Shown here in pieces: positions 44,482 through 52,489 of a stretch of 64,000 bases of DNA (the stretch's first letter is position 1; each line of letters opens with the position of its first letter). The notes beneath the pieces are model-generated. The model was not told where the DNA came from, did not search any database, and worked only from the letters and a program-made list of their open reading frames with translations. The stretch lies in the NCBI RefSeq assembly GCF_042685265.1, contig NZ_JBHUMX010000036.1. One strand, written 5' to 3'. The translations under genes and the position numbers were made by a program. Source of the stretch: Oceanobacillus_B kapialis. Lineage in GTDB: Bacteria > Bacillota > Bacilli > Bacillales > Amphibacillaceae.

Positions 44482-45148
44482 AGGATTCCCTCCAATTTTT
44501 CACTACTGATTGGAATAACTTAAGTCCGTCTGCACTGCCTAATAATGCTTCAACAGCTCTCTCTGGATGTGGCATCATGCCAAGTACGTTACCCTCTTCA
44601 TTTCTAATTCCGGCGATATCGGCTACAGAACCGTTTGGGTTATTTTTATATGTAAAGACGATTTGTTTTTTCGTTTTTAAGCTCTCTAGTGTTTCTTCGT
44701 CACAGAAGTAATTGCCTTCCCCATGTGCGATAGGAAATTGGACAACCTCTCCTTGCTTATAAAGAGAAGTAAAGAGTGTCTCATTGTTTTCTACGACTAA
44801 TGGTTCCTGATGGCACATGAATGCCAGATTTTTATTCCGTTGCATGGCACCAGGTAAAAGCCCTGCTTCTAAAAGTATTTGGAAGCCATTGCACACGCCA
44901 AGGACTGGTTTTCCTTTTGCTGCCTCTGCTTTAATTTGCAGCATAATCTCAGAAGTTGCCGCCACAGCACCTGAGCGAAGATAGTCTCCATAAGAGAACC
45001 CACCAGGCAATAGAATTGCGTCATAGTTTTCGAGATTAGCAGATTGATACCAGACCAAATCTGCCTCTTCTTGTAGTACTTCCTTTGCTGCATGGTACAT
45101 ATCACGATCACAATTGGAACCAGGAAAAACAATTACCGCGAATTTCAC
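44465..45148 (-). CDS. purQ: FGAM synthase glutaminase subunit
   Basis: PurQ (227 aa) supplies ammonia from glutamine to PurL. It is a class I glutaminase with GVCNGFQILLEAG (catalytic cysteine near 86) and histidine and glutamate in MMPHPERA near the end. The start is GTG at 45148, within the purS stop (GTGA overlap), and gives KFAVIVFPGSNCDRD; the open frame upstream belongs to the overlap with purS. Confidence 0.95.
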   Translation of the reverse strand: MKFAVIVFPGSNCDRDMYHAAKEVLQEEADLVWYQSANLENYDAILLPGGFSYGDYLRSGAVAATSEIMLQIKAEAAKGKPVLGVCNGFQILLEAGLLPGAMQRNKNLAFMCHQEPLVVENNETLFTSLYKQGEVVQFPIAHGEGNYFCDEETLESLKTKKQIVFTYKNNPNGSVADIAGIRNEEGNVLGMMPHPERAVEALLGSADGLKLFQSVVKNWRESYVANT

Positions 45149-45396
45149 GACTGAACAGCCTCCTCCACCACAAAGCTGTATTCTTCGATAACTGGATTTG
45201 CCAAAAGCTTGTCGCACATTTCTTTTATGCGTTCTTCTAAGTTAGGACCATCTTTCACTTGGAGCTCGATCGATTTACCTACCCTTGCCTGCTGAACTTC
45301 CTTGTATCCAAGTGAATTCAGTGATTCTTGAATGGCCTTCCCTTGAGGATCTAACACACCTGTTTTCAGCGTTACATTCACGATAACGTTTTTCAT
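45145..45396 (-). CDS. purS: FGAM synthase subunit PurS
   Basis: PurS (83 aa) bridges PurL and PurQ. It has the full family pattern with NVTLKTGVLDPQGKAIQESL near the N-terminus and VGKSIELQV near 42. It overlaps purC by four bases and purQ by four, so the three are translated together. Confidence 0.95.
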   Translation of the reverse strand: MKNVIVNVTLKTGVLDPQGKAIQESLNSLGYKEVQQARVGKSIELQVKDGPNLEERIKEMCDKLLANPVIEEYSFVVEEAVQS

Positions 45397-46106
45397 TGAT
45401 TTGCCTCCAGTCGTTTTAAAATCTCTTCATAAACTTCCAGTAAATCCCCTGTTCCTTGACGAAAAACGTCTTTATCCAGTTTTTCTTCTGTTGTGAGATC
45501 CCAAAGTCTGCACGTGTCTGGAGAAATTTCGTCTGCGAGGATGATACACCCGCTCGCCAGTCTGCCAAATTCAAGCTTAAAATCTACTAATCTAATGTCC
45601 ATGGTGGCAAACAGTTTTGTTAGCTGCTCGTTGATCTCCAATGCTTTGCTTTTAATCTCTTGTAATTCAGAGTGGCTAACATCACTAAGAATGTACGCAT
45701 GATCATCATTAATAAGTGGATCACCTAACGCGTCATCTTTATAAAATAGCTCGAGAAGCGGTGGGTCAAAAACTGTTTTTTCTTTAATGCCAAGCCTTTT
45801 CGTAATACTTCCTGTTGCCAGATTTCGTACGACCACTTCAAGTGGAATGATCTCTGTTTGCTGGACAAGCTGCTCTGTCTCGTTTAGGCGTTCAATAAAA
45901 TGTGTTTCAATCCCCTGTTCATGTAGAAAAGGAAAGATTCGGGCAGAAATTTCATTGTTTAATCTGCCCTTTCCATTAAAAGAGGCTTTTTTCTCTCCAT
46001 TAAATGCAGTTGCATCGTTCTTGTAGGACAGCACAAGCTGCCCTTTTTTCCCTGCTGCTTGATAAATCTTTTTTGCCTTTCCCTCATACAATAAGGAGCT
46101 CTTCAT
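45393..46106 (-). CDS. purC: SAICAR synthase
   Basis: PurC (237 aa) joins aspartate to CAIR, step 7. Family motifs are LLYEGKAKKIY, YKNDATAFNG, VVRNLATGS (near 90) and LKLEFG-like DFKLEFGR near 175. ATG 46106 is preferred, eight bases after GAGG; a GTG at 46115 is in frame. It starts one base after the purB stop. Confidence 0.95.
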   Translation of the reverse strand: MKSSLLYEGKAKKIYQAAGKKGQLVLSYKNDATAFNGEKKASFNGKGRLNNEISARIFPFLHEQGIETHFIERLNETEQLVQQTEIIPLEVVVRNLATGSITKRLGIKEKTVFDPPLLELFYKDDALGDPLINDDHAYILSDVSHSELQEIKSKALEINEQLTKLFATMDIRLVDFKLEFGRLASGCIILADEISPDTCRLWDLTTEEKLDKDVFRQGTGDLLEVYEEILKRLEANQ

Positions 46107-46107
46107 T

Positions 46108-47412
46108 TTATTCACCTCTTGTTAAACCGATTTTGGCAAAGATATGATCCACATTTTTCAAATGATAGGTATAGTCAAAGCACTCATCTATTTCTTCGGT
46201 GCTTAGTTTATTCGTGATCTGTTCATCCTGCTCGATTAGCTGTCTGAAAGGTGTTGCCGTTTCCCATGCTTGCATTGCCTTTGGCTGAACAAGGTCATAC
46301 GCAGTCTCTCTGGCCATGCCTTTGTCAATTAAGGTTAACAGCACACGCTGTGAAAAAATAACGCCATACGTCCGATCAATATTTCGTTTCATGTTTTCCG
46401 GGAAGACCGTCAAGTTTTTCACAATGGTAGAAAAACGGTTAAGCATGTAATTTAATGCAATCGTTGCGTCAGGTAAAATAACACGTTCTGCTGAAGAATG
46501 GGAAATATCGCGTTCATGCCATAAGGATACATTTTCATAAGCTGTCATCATATAGCCACGAATAACACGTGCCATTCCTGTCATATTCTCTGAGCCAATT
46601 GGGTTACGTTTATGTGGCATTGCAGATGATCCTTTTTGTCCTTTTGCAAAAAACTCTTCCACTTCACGTGTTTCCGTTTTTTGAAGCCCACGGATTTCGG
46701 TCGCAAACTTTTCAATCGATGTTGCTACAAGTGCAAGTGCTGATACATACGCTGCATGGCGATCTCTTTGCAATGTTTGGGTAGAAACAGGTGCAGGAGA
46801 AAGGCCCAGCTTTTCACACACATATTTTTCTACAAACGGGTCAATGTTGGCATAAGTTCCAACTGCGCCAGAAAGCTTCCCAAATTCAATTCCTTTGGCA
46901 GCTGCCTCAAAACGTTCCAAGTTACGCTTCATTTCCTCATACCATAATGCGAGTTTCAGACCAAATGTTGTCGGCTCTGCATGTACGCCATGTGTACGGC
47001 CCATCATTACAGTATGTTTGTGCTCTAATGCTTTGTTTTTTAGAATCTCTACAAATGCGTTTAGGTCTTTGCGGAGGATTTCGTTTGCCTGTTTGATTAA
47101 ATAGGAAAGTGCCGTATCCACTACGTCTGTAGAAGTTAAGCCATAATGGACCCATTTCCGTTCCTCGCCAAGTGTTTCAGATACAGCTCTTGTGAAAGCC
47201 ACCACGTCATGTCTTGTCTCCTGTTCAATTTCATAAATACGTTCCATGTCAAAAGAAGCATTTTGGCGAAGCTTTTTCACGTCCTCGGCAGGAATAACAC
47301 CTAGTTCACTCCATGCTTCACATGCTAGGATTTCTACTTCAAGCCATGCCTTAAATTTGTTTTCTTCTGTCCAAATGGACCCCATTTCTTCTCTCGTATA
47401 ACGTTCAATCAT
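46108..47412 (-). CDS. purB: Adenylosuccinate lyase
   Basis: PurB (434 aa) removes fumarate in two steps, from SAICAR and from adenylosuccinate. The fumarase-superfamily signature is GSSAMPHKRNPIGSEN (near 262), with GRTHGVHAEPTTFG near 140 carrying the catalytic histidine. It overlaps the end of purK by four bases. Confidence 0.97.
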   Translation of the reverse strand: MIERYTREEMGSIWTEENKFKAWLEVEILACEAWSELGVIPAEDVKKLRQNASFDMERIYEIEQETRHDVVAFTRAVSETLGEERKWVHYGLTSTDVVDTALSYLIKQANEILRKDLNAFVEILKNKALEHKHTVMMGRTHGVHAEPTTFGLKLALWYEEMKRNLERFEAAAKGIEFGKLSGAVGTYANIDPFVEKYVCEKLGLSPAPVSTQTLQRDRHAAYVSALALVATSIEKFATEIRGLQKTETREVEEFFAKGQKGSSAMPHKRNPIGSENMTGMARVIRGYMMTAYENVSLWHERDISHSSAERVILPDATIALNYMLNRFSTIVKNLTVFPENMKRNIDRTYGVIFSQRVLLTLIDKGMARETAYDLVQPKAMQAWETATPFRQLIEQDEQITNKLSTEEIDECFDYTYHLKNVDHIFAKIGLTRGE

Positions 47413-48545
47413 TGTTTTGCCTCCTCAAATTGATGTACGATCTCTTCTAATGCTGCAGGTGTTTTTGCGATAAATGTAACGTGACCCATTTTTCGTTTTG
47501 TTTTTGCTTCGTTTTTTCCATATAAATGGATGAATCCAGCTTCACTTTTTGCCATCAATCGTTGAACCTGGTCCAATTCCTCACCCAGAATGTTTACCAT
47601 TACTGCTGGCTGATGCAAGCTGACTGGCATGAGTGGCAATCCACAAATTGCTCGAATATGTTGGGCGAACTGTGAGATTGTACATGCCTCAATAGTATAA
47701 TGCCCTGAATTGTGAGGACGCGGAGCCATTTCATTCAAATAAATGGTATCTCCTTTTACAAACATTTCCACTGCAAAGGTTCCTACTATATTCATCTTTT
47801 CCGCCAAAGCGTTAACTGCCTCATATGCTTTATTTTCTACTGTTGCATTAACTTTCGCTGGGACTGTGGTCTTGTAGAGAATATGGTCACGATGCTCATT
47901 TTCAGCAATTGGGAAAGTCGTTACCTCTCCGGATTGTGCCCTTGTAAACACGACAGAGATTTCTTTATCAAATGTCACCCATTCTTCGATAATACAGTGA
48001 CCATGTTTGCTGGCAAAGTCAGTAGCTTCGTCAAAGTCTTCTGCGGATTTAATTTTCAGCTGTCCTTTCCCATCATAGCCACCACTGCATGTTTTTATCA
48101 CAGCAGGCAAGGAGATCTTCTGCAATGCGGCTCTGCAGGAAGGTCCGTCAGTGACAATCGCAAATGGTGGTACAATTAAGCCGGCTTCTTCCATCATTTG
48201 TTTTTCTTTTTCTCGATTTTGCGTTACTTCTAATGCAAGCGAACCTTGTGGAAGCTTCCCTTGCTCGTATAAATATACTGCCGCTTCTAAATCGACATTT
48301 TCAAATTCATATGTAATAACGTCGGTCTTTTCGGCAAGCTGCTTCACTGCATCCATATCATCATAAGCAGCGGTAATTTGTTCATCTGCTACCTGTGCAG
48401 TAGGGCAATTCGGTTTTGGATCTAATACGATAATTTGATATCCCATATAGCGTGCAGCGATCGCCATCATTCTGCCCAATTGGCCGCCGCCGATTATTCC
48501 AATTGTTTGGGGTGGAAGGATTTGTTTAATATTTGGCAAGTTCAT
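47409..48545 (-). CDS. purK: N5-carboxyaminoimidazole ribonucleotide synthase
   Basis: PurK (378 aa) is the ATP-grasp enzyme that carboxylates AIR with bicarbonate. It has GIIGGGQLGRMMA near 17, TYEFENVD near 75, KTCSGGYDGKGQ near 150 and NEMAPRPHNSGHYTIEA near 270. The ATG lies inside the end of purE (20-base overlap). Confidence 0.96.
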   Translation of the reverse strand: MNLPNIKQILPPQTIGIIGGGQLGRMMAIAARYMGYQIIVLDPKPNCPTAQVADEQITAAYDDMDAVKQLAEKTDVITYEFENVDLEAAVYLYEQGKLPQGSLALEVTQNREKEKQMMEEAGLIVPPFAIVTDGPSCRAALQKISLPAVIKTCSGGYDGKGQLKIKSAEDFDEATDFASKHGHCIIEEWVTFDKEISVVFTRAQSGEVTTFPIAENEHRDHILYKTTVPAKVNATVENKAYEAVNALAEKMNIVGTFAVEMFVKGDTIYLNEMAPRPHNSGHYTIEACTISQFAQHIRAICGLPLMPVSLHQPAVMVNILGEELDQVQRLMAKSEAGFIHLYGKNEAKTKRKMGHVTFIAKTPAALEEIVHQFEEAKQ

Positions 48546-49017
48546 CCCTCATTTCTGTCACTTTGTCGTATAGTTTTTCACGATATGTATCAAGTTTGGC
48601 GGCTACATAGGCATCAGAGGTTCCGATTATTTGCGCTGCAAGAATTCCTGCATTGGTAGCGCCAGCCTTTCCGATTGCAACTGTTGCTGTTGGCACACCA
48701 CCAGGCATTTGCACAATAGATAGTAAGGAATCAAGCCCTTTTAATGCTTTCGACTCTACTGGTACACCGATTACCGGAAGCGTAGTTTGGGAGGCAACCA
48801 TGCCAGGAAGATGTGCCGCACCTCCTGCTCCCGCAATAATCACTTTCAACCCTTTCTCCCGTGCATTTTTCGCGTAACGGAACATATCATCCGGCGAACG
48901 ATGCGCAGATATGACGTCTTTTTCGTATGGAATTTGTAGGTCTTCTAATACTTCACATGTATGCTTTAATGTCTCCCAGTCTGAAATACTACCCATAATT
49001 ACGCCAACCATTGCCAT
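48526..49017 (-). CDS. purE: N5-CAIR mutase
   Basis: PurE class I (163 aa) moves the carboxyl group from N5-CAIR to CAIR. It has GVIMGSISDWE at the N-terminus, SAHRSPD (near 40), IAGAGGAAHLPGM near 66 and PTATVAIGKAGATNAG near 112. It is the first gene of the operon, with a GAAGG site seven bases upstream and the riboswitch terminator 26 bases before it. Confidence 0.97.
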   Translation of the reverse strand: MAMVGVIMGSISDWETLKHTCEVLEDLQIPYEKDVISAHRSPDDMFRYAKNAREKGLKVIIAGAGGAAHLPGMVASQTTLPVIGVPVESKALKGLDSLLSIVQMPGGVPTATVAIGKAGATNAGILAAQIIGTSDAYVAAKLDTYREKLYDKVTEMRDELAKY

Positions 49018-49042
49018 TGAAAAACCTTCTTTCTGATTAAAT

Positions 49043-49094
49043 TAAAAAAAGTCCATTCGAATCCCTCTAACATGAGAGAAGATGAATAGACTTA
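49043..49094 (-). terminator. Terminator of the pur riboswitch
   Basis: AAGTCTATTC pairs with GAATGGACTT (49049-49058 with 49084-49093, two G-U pairs) around a purine-rich loop and is followed by TTTTTTT on the minus strand. It lies between the aptamer and purE, so guanine binding should end transcription here. Confidence 0.85.
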
Positions 49095-49144
49095 CTTCTT
49101 TGACACATGAAAACTAATCATTACTCCTGTAACGATCCATCTCC

Positions 49145-49212
49145 CCTCATAGTCCAGCATTTACGGTGCCGGGTAGAGACTTCCAAACCATATCTTCAGA
49201 AATATATGAGGT
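49145..49212 (-). ncRNA. Guanine-type purine riboswitch of the pur operon
   Basis: P1 arms CCTCATA and TATGAGG enclose the conserved ATATGGTTTGGAAGTCTCTACC and CCGTAAATG blocks of the purine aptamer. The nucleotide that sets specificity (position 74 in the xpt aptamer) is C, in GGACTAT, so it should bind guanine or hypoxanthine and not adenine. Confidence 0.95.
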
Positions 49213-49234
49213 TCCGTATTTGTTTGTTGCTTTC

Positions 49235-49264
49235 AGCATAACAAAATTTCAGGCGCTGTGTCAA
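49235..49264 (-). promoter_or_regulatory. Sigma-A promoter of the pur operon
   Basis: TTGACA (49259-49264), 18-base spacer, TATGCT (49235-49240). Transcription would begin near 49228, just before the riboswitch. Confidence 0.8.
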
Positions 49265-49268
49265 TATA

Positions 49269-49314
49269 GTTTTCGAACGTTTGAAGTCATAAAGGAATTA
49301 ATGTTCGGTTTTTA
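49269..49314 (-). promoter_or_regulatory. PurR operator (two inverted PurBoxes)
   Basis: AAAACCGAACATTAA and, in the opposite orientation, TTTTCGAACGTTT flank about 16 bases, directly upstream of the -35. The central CGAA cores are 30 bases apart. This is the known PurBox arrangement of B. subtilis PurR targets; PRPP would release the repressor. Confidence 0.85.
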
Positions 49315-49342
49315 AGTGGTTGATGTAGTTTGCTGTCCTTTT

Positions 49343-50251
49343 TTAGGAGCTTACAGGTGCTCCACCATTTACGTGAATAACCTGCCCTGTTACATAAGAG
49401 GAATCCTCTGATGCCAAGTAAACATAGGCTGGGGCTAGCTCAAATGGTTGGCCAGCACGCTTCATTGGTACATCTTTACCAAATTGCGTTGCAACATATT
49501 CAGCAGAAAAGCTAGCTGGGATTAATGGCGTCCAAATTGGGCCTGGCGCTACTGCGTTTACCCGGATTCCTTTCCCCACTACATTTTGGGATAGCGAACG
49601 TGTAAACGAAACGATTGCCCCTTTTGTGGCAGAGTAATCAATCAGTTTCTCTTGTCCTTCATAAGCAGTAATGGAAGTTGTATTCACAATCGTACTACCA
49701 CTTTCTAGGTATGGGAGAGCCGCTTTTGTCAGGTATAAGAATGCGTAAATATTTGTTTCAAAGGTTGCTTTGATTTGTGCTTCGGATACTTCCTCTAAAC
49801 TCGGCTGGGGAAACTGGACACCATGGTTGTTGACAAGGATATTAATTTTCCCAAAGCAACGCAATGTTTCCTCTACAACATGCTTGCAGTGCTCCTGGTC
49901 TCGTAAATCCCCGACTATAAGGATACATTGTCTTCCAAGCTCCTCAATTCGCTGTTTTGTACGATAAGCATCTCCGTTTTCATATGTGTAATAATAAGGA
50001 ATGACTACATCTGCTCCTTCTTTTGCAAACGCAATTGCAGTCGCTGCCCCTATCCCACTATCACCACCAGTAATAATAGCTACCTTATCCTCCAGTTTGC
50101 AAGATCCTTTGTAACCAGGATTTTCAATAATTGGTCTAGGTGTCATTAATGATTCAATACCTGGTTGTTGTGGCTGGTGCTGTGGCGGAAACTGATCCGG
50201 AAGCTCTTCAAAATTAATGCCGTGGTGTTGACGCTGGTCATAATAAGACAT
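49343..50251 (-). CDS. SDR-family oxidoreductase (general stress type)
   Basis: A 302-residue short-chain dehydrogenase. The N-terminal 45 residues are rich in Gln and Pro, as in YdaD/YhdF/GS39-type stress proteins of Bacillus, then GGDSGIGAATAIAF (NAD(P) site, near 64), NNHGVQ and the catalytic Ser with YSATKGAIVSF (Tyr-Lys, near 205). The substrate is unknown. ATG 50251 is preferred because the GAGGAGG site abuts the upstream in-frame ATG (50257). There is no operon partner. Confidence 0.85.
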   Translation of the reverse strand: MSYYDQRQHHGINFEELPDQFPPQHQPQQPGIESLMTPRPIIENPGYKGSCKLEDKVAIITGGDSGIGAATAIAFAKEGADVVIPYYYTYENGDAYRTKQRIEELGRQCILIVGDLRDQEHCKHVVEETLRCFGKINILVNNHGVQFPQPSLEEVSEAQIKATFETNIYAFLYLTKAALPYLESGSTIVNTTSITAYEGQEKLIDYSATKGAIVSFTRSLSQNVVGKGIRVNAVAPGPIWTPLIPASFSAEYVATQFGKDVPMKRAGQPFELAPAYVYLASEDSSYVTGQVIHVNGGAPVSS

Positions 50252-50384
50252 GTTCATCCTCCTCTACATTCATGCAATCAGCCTATTCACTTGGCTGGGC
50301 ATATGTTCATGAGGGAGTTTTTTTAAGGGGAACGAGAGGTTGGGGCTATTGGTAAGGAGCACTTTTGAAACGACTAGGGAGATG

Positions 50385-51120
50385 GGCTATCAGCCGTGGA
50401 TGCTGGCCAATCAACCTTGGGCGTTTGTCCTATCGACCATGGGTGCTGTCCTATCGACCATGGGCGCTGTCCTATCGACCATGGGTGCTGTCCTATCAAC
50501 CATGGGTGCTGTCCTATCGACCATGGGTGCTGTCCTATCAACCATGGGTGCTGTCCTATCGACCATGGGNNNNNNNNNNNNNNNNNNNNNNNNNNNNNNN
50601 NNNNNNNNNNNNNNNNNNNNNNNNNNNNNNNNNNNNNNNNNNNNNNNAACCCCGCTATCATCCACGACTGCTATCCTATCAACCACATGCGCCTCTCAAT
50701 CAACCACGGCCGCTTTCCCATCAACCACATGCGCCTCTCAATCAACCACGGACCCTATCCTATCAACCACATGAACCTCTCTATCAACCACGACTGCTAT
50801 CCTATCGACCACATGCGCCTCTCTATCAACCACGACTGCTATCCTATCAACCACATGAACCCCGCTATCATCCACGACTGCTATCCTATCGACCACATGT
50901 GCCTCTCTATCAACCACGACTGCTATCCTATCAACCACATGAACCCCGCAATCAACCACGACTGCTGTCTTATCAACCACATGCGCCTCTCAATCAACCA
51001 CGGCCGCTCTCCCATCAACCACGACTGCTACCCCATCAACCACATACCGCCGCTCAATCAACCACGACTGCTACCCCATCAACCGCACACCCCCGCTCAA
51101 TCAACCACGGCCGCTACCCC
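50385..51120 (+). repeat. 21-bp minisatellite C (large array with assembly gap)
   Basis: The left part repeats CCTATCGACCATGGGTGCTGT with few changes. After the N run (50570-50647) the right part alternates two unit types, CCTATCAACCACATGCGCCTC and TCTATCAACCACGACTGCTAT, so a 42-bp higher-order period is visible. At least 30 units are present. On the minus strand each unit starts GTGGTTGATA or ATGGTTGATA, sharing the GTGGTT core of minisatellites A and B. All frames stay open, giving low-complexity peptides, but no ribosome site exists. Confidence 0.92.
50570..50647. other. Assembly gap (78 N) inside minisatellite C
   Basis: Unsequenced bases in the middle of the array. The units left and right of it differ, so the true copy number is unknown. 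Confidence 0.95.
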
Positions 51121-51129
51121 CCAAGCACA

Positions 51130-51165
51130 AACAAAGAGTGAGCCACAAATGGCTCACTCTTTGTT
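51130..51165 (-). terminator. Terminator of yebE
   Basis: A perfect 15-bp stem (51130-51144 with 51151-51165) includes the yebE stop codon (51154-51156). The minus-strand tail is TTTGTTTGTG. Confidence 0.7.
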
Positions 51166-51795
51166 CGATGGTGTATTTCTTGTTGCGGATGGTTTCGACT
51201 GTGCTGGTGGGACGACAGGTTCGTCAGACTTTGGTGCTTCGGCTGCCTTTTTCGGGTTACCAAGGCGTCCTTTGCGTACTTGTTTTACCCAGAATCCGCC
51301 ATGAATTTGCTTTGGTTCATATGCGATAATAAACGCTTTTGAATCAATTTCTTTAATGGTTTCGTATAATCTTAATTCATATTTTCTCGGTGTTAAAATT
51401 TGCATAGAGAGACGATCTCCATCCATTCCATAGGCATACCAGCTTGTAACACCGTATCCTTTATCTCGCAGCTTCCTTGTAAACTCAATATCCGGGTTTG
51501 AGGATATGACATTAACCGTGATATAACCAAGGGCGAGCTTTTCCTCAATCTTGGAACCAACGATAACCCCTATCCCAAAACCAATTGCATAGGCTAGTAA
51601 ATTCTGAATGGCATCTAAGTTATCAAGTACTAGACCAAGTCCGAGTACATAAATAACGATTTCGAACATACTTACAAAGGCAGCAATATATCTTCTTCCT
51701 TTTAATGTAAGGATCATCCTGATGGTTGATAAGGATACGTATACAATATTAATTACTAATATAATCACAACCATCATCAGTGCATTATCTAACAA
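51154..51795 (-). CDS. yebE: UPF0316/DUF2179 membrane protein YebE
   Basis: A 213-residue protein with three hydrophobic helices (about 5-24, 38-55 and 62-82), then a cytoplasmic DUF2179 domain that contains VKQVRKGRLG-like end segments and the TVNVISSNPDIEFTRKLRDKGYGVT motif. The last 30 residues are Pro-, Ser- and Ala-rich, an unusual extension. The orthologue lies upstream of pur in B. subtilis. The function is unknown; DUF2179 domains are thought to bind nucleotides or related ligands. Confidence 0.88.
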   Translation of the reverse strand: MLDNALMMVVIILVINIVYVSLSTIRMILTLKGRRYIAAFVSMFEIVIYVLGLGLVLDNLDAIQNLLAYAIGFGIGVIVGSKIEEKLALGYITVNVISSNPDIEFTRKLRDKGYGVTSWYAYGMDGDRLSMQILTPRKYELRLYETIKEIDSKAFIIAYEPKQIHGGFWVKQVRKGRLGNPKKAAEAPKSDEPVVPPAQSKPSATRNTPSNKE

Positions 51796-51988
51796 ATTAA
51801 AACCCTCCTAAATCCTTAAGCTTCTATATAGTTATTCGGCTTAAGCATGTCCTAATTCAATATTCCCCTATAGCATACATGATTTTTTGGTGTTATGAAA
51901 TGAACAAGTTTGTTTCCAGTCATTTTTTAGCACCGACTTCCGAACCTGGGCATATGATACACAAAAAGTTATGGAATGGGGTGAAACA

Positions 51989-52423
51989 ATGGATCCATTT
52001 AAACAGATGGGTGATTGGAAAAAGAATATGGATCAATTTTTTGGTGATAATTTTTGGAACGAATTTGAAGGTATCATTAAACCTAACATTCCACAAATTA
52101 ATCTTTATCAAACAGAACACGAACTATTTTGCATTGTAAATATACCTGGTTTACACGATTTAGAGAAGATTGATATTTATGCAGACATGTCTACATTAGA
52201 GTTGAGAGGGGTAATTGATCTTGACTTTGATGGCGGTCAGGTTGTAAAAGAAGAAATTCTACAAGGAGCCTTTGAACGTCAAATTACTCTGCCATTTCCG
52301 GTTCGCTCTGATAAAATAACCGCCACCTATCGTAATGGCCTTGTTTATATCCGCTTGCACCGGCTTATTTCAGATAGAAGCAAAAAGAACAGAGTCCATG
52401 TAAAACTGTTGGAAGACGAATAA
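51989..52423 (+). CDS. Hsp20/alpha-crystallin-like protein
   Basis: A 144-residue protein with an alpha-crystallin domain from about 35 (PQINLYQTEHELFCIVNIPGL) to the end (ITATYRNGLVYIRLHRL), the form seen in spore-coat-associated Hsp20 proteins such as GerT of Bacillus. The N-terminus is short and rich in Trp and Phe. ATG 51989 follows GGGGTGA by five bases and is preferred over an upstream in-frame ATG. It should act as an ATP-independent chaperone or a coat protein. No neighbour shares its operon. Confidence 0.78.
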   Translation: MDPFKQMGDWKKNMDQFFGDNFWNEFEGIIKPNIPQINLYQTEHELFCIVNIPGLHDLEKIDIYADMSTLELRGVIDLDFDGGQVVKEEILQGAFERQITLPFPVRSDKITATYRNGLVYIRLHRLISDRSKKNRVHVKLLEDE

Positions 52424-52440
52424 CCCTATGGGTATTAGAA

Positions 52441-52486
52441 CAAAAAGGGAAAGCGTACGCACAGAGCAGCACGCTTCCCCCTTATA
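52441..52486. terminator. Bidirectional terminator between Hsp20 and the permease
   Basis: GGGAAAGCGT (52447-52456) pairs with ACGCTTCCC (52471-52479). A T run follows on the minus strand and a T-rich tail on the plus strand, so it serves both convergent units. Confidence 0.8.
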
Positions 52487-52489
52487 TTT

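Noticed and set aside
50385..51120. CRISPR array
   Set aside because: The units are contiguous 21-mers without unique spacers, and no cas genes are near.
50340..51304. Several long open frames on both strands of minisatellite C
   Set aside because: They run through the N run and the repeats, consist of monotonous heptads, and have no ribosome site.
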